Source: Ostrinia nubilalis | Taxonomy: Eukaryota > Arthropoda > Insecta > Lepidoptera > Crambidae | DNA: 64,000 nucleotides | Direction of reading: 5' to 3' | Assembly: GCF_963855985.1 (NCBI RefSeq) | Contig: NC_087118.1 | Span: 12,048,501 to 12,112,500 of the forward strand | Shown: in pieces, positions 33,505-44,665 of the stretch | How positions within the stretch are numbered: position 1 is the stretch's first letter | How the letters are laid out: each line of letters opens with the position of its first letter | The notes under the pieces: generated by a model | Databases searched by the model: none | Seen by the model: only the letters and a program-made list of their open reading frames with translations | Told to the model about the DNA's origin: nothing | Program-made: the position numbers and the translations under genes

Positions 33505-34810
33505 AAACAGTATTTAATATTAGTTGTTCTAATTTTGCCTTATAACTCGGACAGTCGGGCGAACCGCTTAAATGGTCGTTTGGTTTTTTAAAACGTTTAC
33601 ATGCCGCGCAAACTGGCTTAAAGTCTTTGGCGGTATTTTTAATACAATCTTTCGTATCGTGGGCCTCGGCGCAATACCCACAACAGCTAGATTTTTCCGT
33701 GCAAAATTTCGCAACATGACCATATTGCTGACATTTCATGCAACGAACTATTTCTACGTCATCGTTAAAGCGACAGGTAGCCCAATCAATAAAAAATTGT
33801 TCCTTTGTATTTATCAAATGTTTACGAATCTCGAGCTCGAGCTCTAAACCGATCCATTTTCTACCGTTGTTTAAAACACGACGACGAACTATTTTTGTTG
33901 ACTTAATAAAATTGTCTTCAGAAATAGACATTTCATCCTTAATATTTTGCCTATACAAAGCTGACATAAATGCGGCGTCTTCTAATGTTGCGGGTACGTC
34001 TTTAACAAGAATTCTAGGTCGACGTCCTTTCGGTTTTTCTAAACGTAAGCCCGCGGATTTAATACCGGCGACGGATTGTAACTTTTTAATTTGGTTTTCG
34101 TTCGTTACGCGAAGTACTACACCCGCATTTGCCGTTTTCTTTAAACCTACAATTTGAAACCCGTCGTCCGTAGGATTGATCGCTTTCATCAACGCTTGTT
34201 TTGTCGCCGATGATGAGCCGAACTCGGCCGGGCGCTCACTAGTGGGATACGCAACGACACAGGGAAGGGGCGTGCGTGTTTCCATTGCCGCAGCGGCCGG
34301 AGCGACTTTAGGCATTTTTAGCTTAAGGCTTTCTGCGTAGGTGGGCTTTGAGACATTGCCAATAACATTATTTTGACTATAATTTTTATTGATTTTGGCC
34401 TCTAATAAGTCACGTTGCGCGATGGCCAATTTTGTCTCGGTTGATGATGATTTTAATGCCAGTAAAGATACGATTGCCGTGACTCGCTGTGTCATATCCA
34501 TAACTGTCGACCGATTTTTAACGTCAATTCGCGAACCGAGTGAATTAATGACGACATTTATTTTTGTAAGATACGACGCGGCTTCATTTACTAAGTCGTA
34601 CTGTGTTTGATCCGGTGCCGTCGAATTATCGTCTAGACCGGGCGAATCCGATAGTTATACGCGTTTACAAGACGATGGCGACATATTTGTTGGAGATAAT
34701 GCTTCGCTACGTGTCCTTTTTCCTACACTAGGCGGAGAACGTTGCGTTAAATTGCTACGGAGAAACACTTCGTTAGCGACGTCCACGGGTTGATCGTTGA
34801 ACAGAGGCAT
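33497..34810 (-). pseudogene. R1-like LINE ORF1 (gag-like, zinc knuckles), with one stop
   Basis: RNA-binding ORF1. The C-terminal part has a series of Cys/His knuckles (CMKCQQYGHVAKFC, CGYCAEAHDTKDC, CAACKRF...). A likely start is the ATG at 34810 (MPLFNDQP); the frame is broken by an in-frame TAA at 34655-34657 and continues unaltered to 33497. An inner ATG at 34501 could restart translation downstream of the stop. Basic Lys/Arg-rich middle region. Confidence 0.78.
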
Positions 34811-34934
34811 GACGGACGAGTTTATAGTCGGGCGCAATGGAAACGCGCACCGCTGACGCAGCGCGCTTACGGTCGACCCGCCATGCCACCTCGGTTGGCG
34901 CGGGCCGATTTTATCAAACACCCGCAACGAGAGA

Positions 34935-35786
34935 AAATAAAAAAGATGTTTACTCACCGAATATTTAACCAGAAAACACAAACGAGGCGATAAATAGACA
35001 GAATAACATACAGTTTCCGTAGTTCGTGTCACATACAAACCGATTATTACACTCACAAACACTTATAAGCGATTTATCTATTTTTATAAGCAAAAACTCC
35101 CGAGAGCTCCGTACGCTAGCACTACACCGTGCGGGACGGGGGGGGAAGAGAATGTAAATTTATTAGTCTACGTCTATTAGTTTCGACGTAATTGTTGAAC
35201 AAAGATACCCCTTCCCAACGGTTTCCATAGTAATCGGAATAGGTTGTGTGATTCTTTCAGGCAGTGCATTTTCGCATGTCGCGTGCGCTATGGAAACCGC
35301 TGGGAAGGGGTATCTTTGTTCAACAATTACGTCAAAACTAATAGACGTAGACTAATAAATTTACATTCGTTTTGTAGAATAGCTCAAATACTAATAATAC
35401 AATGCAAATAAAACATACCTTAACGACCTGGTTTTTCTTGTGTTGGAAAATAACTAAAAAAGAAGTGAAAAAAGTAATGTATTTTTCTAATTCAATCCAT
35501 TCTTACTCCCATAAAATGTATGAAATTTGTGTCTGTTTTCTTCTTCTACTAATAGATAATTTTATTGGCTATCGCATGATATAAAATATTTGCCTATTAA
35601 TGTTAAGCTACCCACGCTTTCACTTGTTTTTTAAAGAAGAGGTGTAAACTAAAAATTAAAAACTTAAATCGATGTAATTTTTCGAGAAATGGGTCAAGCC
35701 CCAAATTTGAAGTATTTTCATCGATAAAATTGTTCATAGATTACGCCTTTAAAGTTTGATCACTACATGCCCGGACACACTGTATA
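34935..35786. repeat. Direct repeat E, right copy (852 bp)
   Basis: Mate of 26997-27852, again with the palindromic MITE (35150-35368). Differences are limited to a few substitutions and small indels. The first E copy has one extra GG run; the second lacks 'acct' near 35,380. Confidence 0.75.
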
Positions 35787-36145
35787 AACCAAAAAAAATA
35801 CATCTAATGGTCTTTAAGCCATCAATTTCAGTCTCGTTTGTACAAAAAATTCAAATACGACGTAAAGAGTTATTTTTAGGTCAAATATAATGGGTCGTAT
35901 AAACCACCGAGTGCCTTTTTCAACGACGTAACTCCAAGCTAACTTTAAAACTACTGAAGATGCCCATTTTTTGAATATTTAGACTTTTTCATCGCAAAAA
36001 TTGAAAAATGTTTTCTCTTGGACATTTTTTTATAACTTCTCAAATAAAAAAGTTACGAATTTTTTATTAAAAAAAAATCGTTTTTTGGCTCTCCTGAAAA
36101 GTAGGGTTTTGGTTTATACGACAATGAACCTGAAGGTATCGTATA
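35787..36145. other. Right end of TIR element B
   Basis: AT-rich, non-coding. Contains 'aaaattcaaatacgacgtaaag', 'gggtcgtataaaccaccgag' and the right terminal repeat. No gene seen. Confidence 0.45.
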
Positions 36146-36233
36146 ATTTCCAGGAGGGAGCAGCTGTCCTTTCCTGCAGCAGCTGGCCCGCCCATGGGAA
36201 CGGCGAATAGATAGGTAGGTACGTAGGTTAAAC

Positions 36234-36901
36234 CAGGCCTGGCTCACTCCGCGCGGTACATCCGATAATTACCTACAGCGAAGCGCCCCGCCGGCGGGTA
36301 TTATATCAGTCGAGTGTCACGCGCGCGCTCGTCAGGACGCTGGCGTGCGTTGTAGTATGATTATAATTCTATGATCGAAGTATTATTTAAAAATGGACAT
36401 AAAGAGAAAGAAATATTGTGCGGCGTTCGGGTGTTTAAATTCGAAAAGTAATCTACCGGATTTATCTTTTTTTTTCGCTTCCCAAAGATGCTGAAAGGTA
36501 TGTTGGCCATGTAGGTAATCAATAATTCTTAGGATAGTATAGGAACCTAACCTACTATGACTACTGCTCAGAATGCGTTCGTTCGTTTCAGCCAAATGAC
36601 GTCCACTGCTGGACAAAGGCCTCTCCCAAGGTTTACCATAATGAATGCATACTTACCTACATACGTAGGTCATTACAAATAAGTAGATTAATTATTTTTT
36701 CACTAGACAGCAACCCTAATAGCGTAAGAAGAGTTCAGAGGCACGCGATAGAAAGAGACAAAACTTGTAGGTGAATAAAATTGCAGGTACGTAGTGCTGT
36801 GCGAGCTGAATTCCACTGTATCGCGTCGTAGCAAGACTCGCATTTATTTAAATCGTCTTGCGGAGTAATCCTTCTGTACCTGTACTATTACTTATTCTGT
36901 G
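36234..36901 (+). mobile_element. P7-family element, copy 3 (668 bp, uninterrupted)
   Basis: CAGG...CTGTG with a perfect 7-bp duplication GTTAAAC (36227-36233, 36902-36908) in the right arm of foldback A. The empty site is seen in A copy 1 near 6073. It is the complete, undisturbed reference for copies 1 and 2. It holds an RTE-type 3' tail ('gtccactgctggacaaagg') near its middle. Confidence 0.9.
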
Positions 36902-37560
36902 GTTAAACTCAGAAAAACTAAATAACAGGTAGGTATTGCGTGTACATCGAAATGATCTTCATAGCAATGTCTTGCTTGTAGCCTAGGCAGAGTGTATCTG
37001 CCTCAGCTATACCTTATTGTTAGAAGTAAATAGATTAATACTTATTCATTTTTATATTTTACTTGGAAGAAGATATGACTAACAACACTTATGAACACTT
37101 TATTTGAATAAATCGCCAAATATACCACGGCGGAGACCCCAATCGCGTCTCCGCGTTCCATTGAATCGTATGAGCGTATGGATTTTTTGCTATATAACGT
37201 AAATGCGCCTATTACCGCCAGTTTAAGCTGACTTCGGATAAACGTTACAAAATTAGATATAAGACGTGGTGATAGAAAAGACACTTTAATTTATTTATAA
37301 CAATGATGAAATAATCTTTGAATTCAAGTAGTAACAATGAGTATTCAATCACACAATAATTAATAAATAGCAATTTAATCTGAAAAAGCAGTTGTTTCTA
37401 TTACCGACCTATAGACGAGGTGTGTTTCTATTAACGTTTTTTCTGTTTCTATTACCGACCGCTAAGAATATTGCTCTTCAATTGGGTATATTCCAAGAGG
37501 CACGGGTTCGATTCCCGCTCAGAGGCTCGGGAACCACTTGATTTTTTAAAGTTAAATGGC

Positions 37561-37944
37561 AATGCCAGATTTTGTATGGAAAGTGGCGTCTTTTTTTATT
37601 CGCGCGGCCATCGACCAAACTTTGTTTTTTGCAACAAAATATTGCGCTATATTTTTATTGCGCTGATTCTGCTCCATACTGATGTATGGAGCCTTTAATG
37701 GATGATATTGTTTGTTTACACATACAATCTCACTATTTTGTTGCAATTTCTTACAAAACTTTGCGCGCAAAAAGCAAATCTAGTATGAAAATCATCAAAC
37801 TTCTTATGCTCGTAACTCAGTTCAAACTGAGTTTAGAGGTATACATGTCATAGTAAGTTTGGTTTATTACACTATTTTGTAATCAAAAAACAAAGTTTGG
37901 TCGATGGCCGCGCGAAAAAAAAAAGACGCCAATTTCCGGCATTG
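37561..37944. mobile_element. Palindromic MITE D, copy 1
   Basis: Ends GGCAATGCC...GGCATTGTC; arms with 'gcgcggccatcgaccaaact' in inverse. Same family as 59446-59972. Inside are short inverted repeats around 'ctcagttcaaactgag'. No coding capacity. Confidence 0.75.
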
Positions 37945-38824
37945 TCTTTTGTTTTGCTTTTAGTTTTAGTTAAATTTGTTTTTTTTTTCGAGTTATTTTT
38001 TTTTATATTTATTTTTTTATTATTAAAAGAGAAAAGACACCCTTCTCGAAAATAAATAAATAATCAAGAAGAAATAGTAGAATAATAAATTCCTCTATTA
38101 TACTTGATTACACGGTACCCGGTGTTCTAGTGAGTAGTGGGTGTCATTATAATTTAAACTATATTTGAGTTTTAATAAAAAATAATTATCATTTAATATT
38201 TTATTTTTAATTTGACTATAATTTTTAATTAGTTTTTGATTTTAATTGTGTGTAATTGTGTATTTTAATTTAAACTATGGACAATTGGACACTGTCTGTA
38301 TAATTATTTTAAATTATTTATTTATTATTCAAAAGATCTTAAAAAGTTACATAGTAGTTGTGATAACGCATGATTGGTTTGGTGTCATGTCATAAATGTT
38401 AGTTATATCCAAAATACAGGCATAAAAGTCATTGCAGGTGGCGTTATAGTTATGAGGCGGTAATAGAATTAACTATGAATATTACTTTATTCTATTACCG
38501 ACCGTAAAAAAAAAAACAGTAACCAGCTAAAATATCTACTTTAATGAAGACGTGATCAGTGAAGTATCATTTTTATTAGGTTTTATTTTATATCAAATAG
38601 GTACTAATTAGAATATAACAGGTTTTTACAAAATCTATTGTCATAGATTATTAGAGATATTCTTTAATGTTCATTGCAGTTTTATGCCAAACCTATGACA
38701 ATTAACGTATGGCGTTAATTGATTTACTTATGTGAAATATTCTTATGAATCGATTAAGACAACAAAATGGAGGTTAAATGCGTAATTAAACATATAAACA
38801 CTAAAATGCTGCTTTTTTACTAAG

Positions 38825-40063
38825 CACATTAACAATAATGTGAAGGACTCAAAGAAATTATGGAAAAATCTCAAGGGTACTGTCCTGCCAGACAAAAGGA
38901 AATCAGCTGACCTTCCGCCATCGTTTAACAACCCTGATGAGATCAATGCACACTTTTTGAACATACCTGGTGATGGCAACGCTAATATCTCGCAACTGAG
39001 TTTCTACGAGTATCATAGACATACCAAAGCATCAACTTTCTCCTTGCATACTGTTGGCGAGGATCTGGTTTTGAGGGCTATCAAAAGACTTAGATCGAAC
39101 GCGCGTGGAGATGATGGCCTATCCCTTGACATTTTACTTTTGACTTTGCCGCAGACACTAGAAGCAATAACAAATATGATCAACAGGTCAATACTTGAAA
39201 GTGCATTCCCTGAGAGCTGGAAGGTGGCTCTAGTGAGACCGCTACCAAAAACTGGTCAACCAACCACAGTAAAAGAACTCCGGCCCATCAGCATCCTACC
39301 GTGTCTGTCAAAGATCTTGGAAAGGATAGTGTGTGATCAACTCACGCAATACTTTGAGAAACAGGGCATTCTTCCACACTATCAGTCCGGGTTCCGTAAA
39401 GGGCATGGTACAGCAACCGCTCTTGCTGATGTGGTCGACAACTTATTGGCTGCCCAGGATCGGGGCACCGTTGCAGTCATGCTGTTGCTCGACTTCTCGC
39501 GTGCCTTCGATTCTATCAACACCTCGCTCTTGCTGTCTAAACTGCGTTATTATGGTCTTGATAGTAGTTCTGTAAAATGGTTCCATAGTTACTTGTCAGG
39601 AAGAAAGCAGTATGTGGAACTGAGGCGGGAGGATGGTATTTCTTTGCGTTCGCAGGTCCACCAGGTGACTCGCGGGGTCCCCCAGGGCTCGATATTAGGG
39701 CCAATTTTATAAATCTTGTACAGTGCTGACATCATAAATAGCATCAAATATTGCAACTATCACATTTATGCAGATGACTTGCAATTGTACCTTCCATTTG
39801 AGCTTGATAAGTGTGACGCAGCTGTGATCAAGGTAAATGATGACTTGGGGAGGGTTTCCGCTTGGTGCGTCTCGAACGGTCTTACCCTCAACCCAAAAAA
39901 ATCTCAGTTAATACTGATAGGAACCCCTAAAAACACTATCAAACTAGCGAATAAGTCTCTCGATATCCAGATTACTGGAGAACAGATCGATAAAGTGGAT
40001 AAGGTTAGAAATCTGGGACTCATTTTCGAGAGCCAGCTAAGATTTGAAACTTCTATTCTATAA
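38825..40063 (+). pseudogene. CR1/Jockey-group reverse transcriptase fragment inside element N
   Basis: Begins mid-protein (KDSKKLWKNLKG) and covers reverse transcriptase blocks: ELRPISILPCLSKILERI, QSGFRKGHGTATAL, LLDFSRAFDSI, GVPQGSILGPIL, then the catalytic YADD at about 39,770 and NPKKSQLILIG. One in-frame stop (39710-39712) lies in a place where Phe is usual. The frame stops at 40063 just after 'LRFETS', so both 5' and 3' ends of the LINE are missing. It was probably captured or inserted as a truncated copy. Confidence 0.85.
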
Positions 40064-40822
40064 AATAAAATACTTTATCAAAATTCTAACAACGCCATGG
40101 GTCGTTATTAGGAACCAAAATTATAAAAAGTGTTTCTATTACCGCCCTTATTTAAAATTGTATTTAAGCCACAAAAATACAGCGAGAGGGCTATATTAAG
40201 GGTTTATTAAGGAAACTAAAGTACTAATTAATATTTTTATGCAAAAACATGTTGGTATACTTATTTTAAATGTGTTAAAATCGCTAATTAATAACAAGGT
40301 GCACCTTAAGTAGCTGGGAGCGCGTCAGTATGAAAAGTGCGTCCGTTGCGGGCACGTCCCATTTAATGTCAAATAACTCCGTTTACTGGTTATTTACGAA
40401 CACAAAGTTTAATCGTTTTGATAGTCAATAAACATATCTAGATATTTTTTAGGTAACGTGTTTTCGGGAACCTGTTATTATGTCTTTTATGAAAGAAAGA
40501 AAAATAGGGCGGTAATAGAATACAAATTTTGGGGGGTCGTTAATAGGCGCACTTACGTTATTTCACAATTTCTATTTTTAAAAATTACCTATCGATAGCT
40601 TACTTTATTCTGATGAATAAATGTCATTACAAGTTTTTCTCTAAAACTGAAAGTTTGGCTAGAAAAAAATATTTTCTATCCACGCAGTACGCCGGCAGCG
40701 TTCGGATCGGATATAGTGACGTCATCGTTCCCGCGCCGGGCGGTCAGTGAACTTTTTTAGTAATTTGGCCATAACTTCGTCAATTTTTGTCGTAGAACAA
40801 AAATTTTTGGACTGTATATTAA

Positions 40823-40901
40823 CCTTTGAAGTCCCAGACGGCATACATTAATGCCATAACAATTGATTATCTATTGTGTCTAGATTCACGGGCCTTGAAG
40901 G
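40823..40901. mobile_element. Tiny piggyBac-like MITE (79 bp)
   Basis: Insert present in A copy 2 but absent from copy 1 (site near 6630). Flanked by ATTAA on both sides (contains TTAA), with imperfect inverted ends CCTTTGAAGTCCC / CCTTCAAGGCCC. Very small for an element with clear ends. Confidence 0.65.
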
Positions 40902-40962
40902 ATTAAGGATTTCTTAGCCCTATAAATCTGCATTCACAGCTAAAAATCGAAATGATCCTCAT

Positions 40963-41640
40963 TGTAAAAAAATATGATTACTTCTACATGGTGTTAGGTA
41001 AATGGGTATATGAGCCGACACTAGCCCATGTTAACATAGGCATATAAATGGTATGGTGAAATCAGAAAATTGATATCTTCATTTTAATTAATTTAATTTT
41101 CATACAAATCGCATTTTATAAAATTTATTTTCATCCATTATCCTTGTTAAATTATTTGTTAGTGAGGAGTTTTAGAGTTACTTTTTATCACATTAGACTA
41201 TTAGAGTGTTATTAATGGTAGCGCATTTTCTTACATAACTTTTCAATTCCTATCATTGGAGGTCCGAAAATATTTCTCATACAATTTGATACCATAATGA
41301 TCATTCTTCATAAAAAATTTAAAACCTACATATTTAAAAACATAATCATTGATATTCATAATATCACTAATCATACACTTAGTTTTTACTAATATTTGTT
41401 TTCATATATTTTTCTATACTAATGATTGAAACTCATAATCATTCGAATAAATAACTATAATATTCATAAATGTGATGTATCCTAATATATGTTTTCATAA
41501 ATTTATTACTCATAAGTGTATTTATCCATATTATTGAAAATCATGATATTGTCTATATTCGTATTAAATCGTATTTTAATATTAAATTAATTTGAAATGG
41601 TCCAAAACAGGCAATATTTTGTGCCACAAAACTAACGTGA
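40963..41640. repeat. AT-rich array with repeated CATAAT words, MITE half at its left
   Basis: Starts with the left half of the 'gttaggtaaatgggtatatg' MITE (about 40,991-41,100; compare 46,583), then from 41,260 to 41,600 has at least ten copies of a TTCATAAT-like word at irregular 15-30 base spacing, all on the plus strand. No gene. Confidence 0.5.
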
Positions 41641-41865
41641 CAGAAACGAATCGCTGCAAAACCGACTCCACGTAGTCTTGTCTGCCCTACCCCTAGAGTG
41701 TAATTTAAAAGCCGGAGGCGCGGAGGGAGGGCAGCCCTCGCCCGCTGTAACGAGGCTCGTTACGCAAGGGCGGAAGGGCTGCACATCCCGCAGCGCCGGA
41801 GACGACGAGATACCAATGCATGCTGCATGCTTGCTTTCATGCTGCATGCTCTGCATGCTTATCTA
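41640..41865 (+). repeat. GC-rich core related to 7190-7435
   Basis: 'aaaaccgactccacgtag' through 'cccctagagtgtaattt' match the core of the 9-bp-duplication element reversed. A different GC-rich stretch and then GCATGC words follow. A second member of that family, with its arms replaced or diverged. Confidence 0.55.
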
Positions 41866-41943
41866 CTCTATTAAATTATATATGATTTTTTTTAAAGATA
41901 CGAGTATTTCTGTTATAAAGTAAATTATTCTGAACAACAACAT

Positions 41944-43355
41944 TATAATAATAATAATAATAAGCCCCGCAGGGCAGCTTTGTGGCGAGCTGTTGGTGAG
42001 TAGCGACACCACGGGGCCAGTTGTTAATCCGAGTGCTCCCGAGAGTCGGTCAAGACCCTCGTCTTCCCCTTGCCGAAGTGGAATCCGAGAGGGTCTGCAG
42101 GACTTTCACCTCTGGCTTGCCTTAACCGGCCGGCCAGAGTGGAGTCGCTAGAGCTATATGCTCCAGGGGTGGAAGTGTTAAAGGGCATAACGCCGCGAGT
42201 AACTCCGGAGAAAGCGCAGCACACCTCTCTACACCCCTGAGCTGGTAGACGCCAATGTTGCCCCTCAGTCCGGTCTATACGACCCATGACGCCATGGGGG
42301 GCCCATTTAGTCGCTGGCTAGTCACCGCCTGCCATTTTTTCAGTCAGAGACTATGAACCAGGCAGGTGTCCCGTAGTCTCCATCCATAGCCCAGTAACCA
42401 GTCCATCCATCCTTCACCCATAACCCTAGTCCATTCTCCAATAACTGCAATAGCTCCTGTGCACAGGCTGGGGATGGTCTCTGGCTACATCCCATGATAT
42501 AGTCAGAGACTAGATCCAGCATGTGCACCACTTTCACTTTTGTCGATTATTTTGCGCTTAAAACGGCCTCTACGTGTTGGATCTGTATCCCCACGCAAGC
42601 CTTATAAAGGACCGGGCCACTTTTGACCCGTGAGCTCCAAAGCGTACAAATAATAATAATAATAATAAGCCCCGCAGGGCAGCTTTGTGGCGAGCTGTTG
42701 GTGAGTAGCGACACCACGGGGCCAGTTGTTAATCCGAGTGCTCCCGAAAGTCGGTCAAGACCCTCGTCTTCGGCTTGCCGAAGTGGAATCCGAGAGGGTC
42801 TGCAGGACTTTCACCTCTGGCTTGCCTTAACCGGCCGGCCAGAGTGGAGTCGCTAGAGCTATATGCTCCAGGGGTGGAAGTGTTAAAGGGCATAACGCCG
42901 CGAGTAACTTCGGAGAAAGCGCAGCACACCTCTCTACACCCCTGAGCTGGCAGACGCCAATGTTGCCCCTCAGTCCGGTCTATACGACCCATGACGCCAG
43001 GGGGGGGGCATTTAGTCGCTGGCTAGTCACCGCCTGCCATTTTTTCAGTCCGAGACTATGAACCAGGCAGGTGTCCCGTAGTCTCCATCCATAGCCCAGT
43101 AACCAGTCCATCCATCCTTCATCCATAACCCTAGTCCATTCTCCAATAACTGCAATAGCTCCTGTACACAGGCTGGGGATGGTCTCTGGCTACATCCCAT
43201 GATATAGTCGGAGACTAGATCCAGCATGTGCACCACTTTCACTTTTGTCGATTATTTTGCGCTTAAAACGGCCTCTACGTGTTGGATCTGTATCCCCACG
43301 CAAGCCTTATAAAGGACCGGGCCACTTTTGACCCGTGAGCTCCAAAGCGTACAAA
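41944..43355. repeat. Tandem duplication of a 705-bp unit with (TAA)n ends
   Basis: Two head-to-tail units, 41944-42648 and about 42649-43355, over 97% alike by eye. Each starts (aat)n 'aagccccgcagggcagc' and ends 'gagctccaaagcgtacaaa'. On the minus strand this looks like a non-LTR 3' region ending in (TTA)n. No convincing protein: the 65- and 87-codon minus frames are copied with the unit. Confidence 0.75.
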
Positions 43356-43439
43356 CATAATAATAATAATACGTTTATTTTCAGACCATTATGATCCATA
43401 CAGAGTTGTGTTAGTAACAATATTATACTTAAAATCTAG

Positions 43440-44665
43440 GTTAGTAGTAACATAAATCCCACCAAAAACATTCTGTAAAAAACTAGCCAAGTCTCGATGG
43501 AGCTGCTTGTTTATCTCTAAAAAGTAATGAAATCTAGATAAAGTCGTGCCAAGTCTATGGTTCCTTACTGCGATTTCTTTATTATTATAGTTAATGTTGT
43601 GTGACTTGGCCGTTGAAGTGTGACAAAGCCAGGTGCTCCATGACACCATTGCACCAATCTGTCGCCAGAACCGCTACCCATTGACGATGGAAAATTGCCA
43701 CTTGGAAAACGTTGATTCAACAATAACCAGTCAATTGTAGGTTTAGTAAAGCTGCGTATTTATAATACTTATGTATGATTATCTTAATAAAGATTGTTCA
43801 ACGGCCAAGTCACACAACATTAACTATAATAATAAAGAAATCGCAGTAAGGAACCATAGACTTGGCACGACTTTGTCTAGATTTCATTACTTTTTAGAGA
43901 TAAACAAGCAGCTCCATCGAGACTTAGCTAGTTTTTTACAGAATGTTTTTGGTGGGATTTCACTTCTTTTTGTAGAACGTGGCAAAATTATTTAACGTCG
44001 TCGTTTTATCGACATTTTTTTACGATATTAAACACAAATAAACTCAACGACCTTTAAAATGGACAACGAATCAGAATTGTTTTAATAACATAACCTTAGC
44101 GAACCTTACAATATAATAAACGAAATCAACGAAATGCAAATTACACAACATTCAACTTAATCGACGACTTTCTCTAGAAAGGAAAAAATCTGGACACCGC
44201 TTGCTAGTGCTAGCGCCATCTAGCGGTGAGCGATACAGGCGAACACCACGGTGCCGGAGTAGTATTGATTATGAATGTGGTGTTACTCCAGATCTTCGAT
44301 TTTCCTAGTTTTTATAGTTTTCGCTTTATGTGGCTATTAAACCCTAACTCTGTACCAAATTTCAGCTCTCTGAGTTTATGGGAAGTACTAGTTCTATTTT
44401 GATGATCATCAGTGAGTGAGTGAGTGTCGTAAATGCGAAACTTTGCTTTCGCTTAACTTCGGAACTAAATGACCTACAGACTTGAAATTTTGTATTTTTA
44501 GTATGTGATTTTAGCTTAATAGATGACGAAAATTTCTGTGTTCTGGTCTTATCCAGAGGTTCTCTAATAGGGGCCTGAAAATGCGGCGAAATGGTTCCAG
44601 TAAAGGATGGTACGGCAGTGTTTGCTTCGCGCTCGACTTGGCGGGGGCACTGCCGTGCCCCCAGA
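43440..44665 (+). mobile_element. Helitron-like element H1, copy b, with an inverted inner segment
   Basis: From about 43,970 on it matches H1 copy a (to the hairpin GGGGGCAC-TGCC-GTGCCCCC and AGA at 44665). The 5' part differs: the 'cccaccaaaaacattctg' block is present at 43,455-43,620 and again, inverted, at 43,785-43,968. Thus the 270-base front segment is flipped relative to copy a. The right end abuts the LINE frame at 44666. Confidence 0.6.
43774..43971 (+). CDS. Conserved small frame in H1 elements (about 63 codons)
   Basis: The same peptide (MYDYLNKDCSTAKSHNINYN ... FLQNVFGGI) is open in three copies: 8232-8423 minus, 43,455-43,620 minus (no start) and here. It contains no domain I recognise. 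Conservation may only reflect recent copying. It could be a captured exon piece or chance. Confidence 0.3.

Larger units (their letters stand above)
28018..34934 (-). mobile_element. R1-like non-LTR retrotransposon, split by a piggyBac-type element
   Basis: Minus-strand LINE with 5' leader (to 34934), ORF1 with zinc knuckles (34810-33497), ORF2 with endonuclease and reverse transcriptase (from 33504), and 3' UTR down to about 28018. Inserted piggyBac-type sequence occupies 29323-31405. A nonsense codon in ORF1 and two frameshifts in ORF2 make it inactive. Exact ends are set by the flanking E repeat on the right and are uncertain on the left. Confidence 0.8.
12739..36145. mobile_element. TIR element B, expanded by nested insertions
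   Basis: Ends are inverted copies of about 30 bases built on 'ACCTTCAGGTTCA.TTGTC' (left about 12741-12768, right about 36108-36140), with TA-like flanks in foldback A. The element's own sequence is the AT-rich 12739-13110 and the right part (about 35787-36145), which includes 'ttttttggctctcctgaaaag', also found at 47,335. Everything between is later insertions. No transposase recognised; Tc1/mariner-like is an inference from the TA flanks. Confidence 0.5.
37197..40558. mobile_element. TIR element N (TA duplication) carrying a LINE fragment
   Basis: Inverted ends ACGTAAATGCGCCTATTA / ACGTAAGTGCGCCTATTA flanked by TA, inserted in the right arm of foldback A (empty site near 6360). A word TTCTATTACCG(A/C)C occurs about eight times, mostly near the ends (about 37,212; 37,396; 37,447; 38,453; 38,489; 40,133; 40,504). 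It contains MITE D copy 1 (37561-37944) and a reverse transcriptase fragment (38825-40063). No transposase. Confidence 0.7.
11006..40962. mobile_element. Foldback element A, copy 2, split by about 23 kb of nested elements
   Basis: The left half (11006-12738, minus P7 copy 11089-11815) matches copy 1 up to 'ttctaggctaagatta'. The right half resumes at 'tttccaggagg' (about 36147) and runs to CCTCAT at 40962. The two halves complement each other exactly in order and orientation, so they are parts of one element opened by insertion B. The right half also took up P7 copy 3, element N and an 80-bp piggyBac-like MITE. Left flank is TA but right flank is TG, so the target duplication is imperfect or mutated. 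Confidence 0.65.

Noticed and set aside
12739..36145. B as a giant autonomous transposon (Maverick/Polinton or Starship-like)
   Set aside because: All coding sequence inside belongs to later retroelement insertions; own DNA is short and non-coding.
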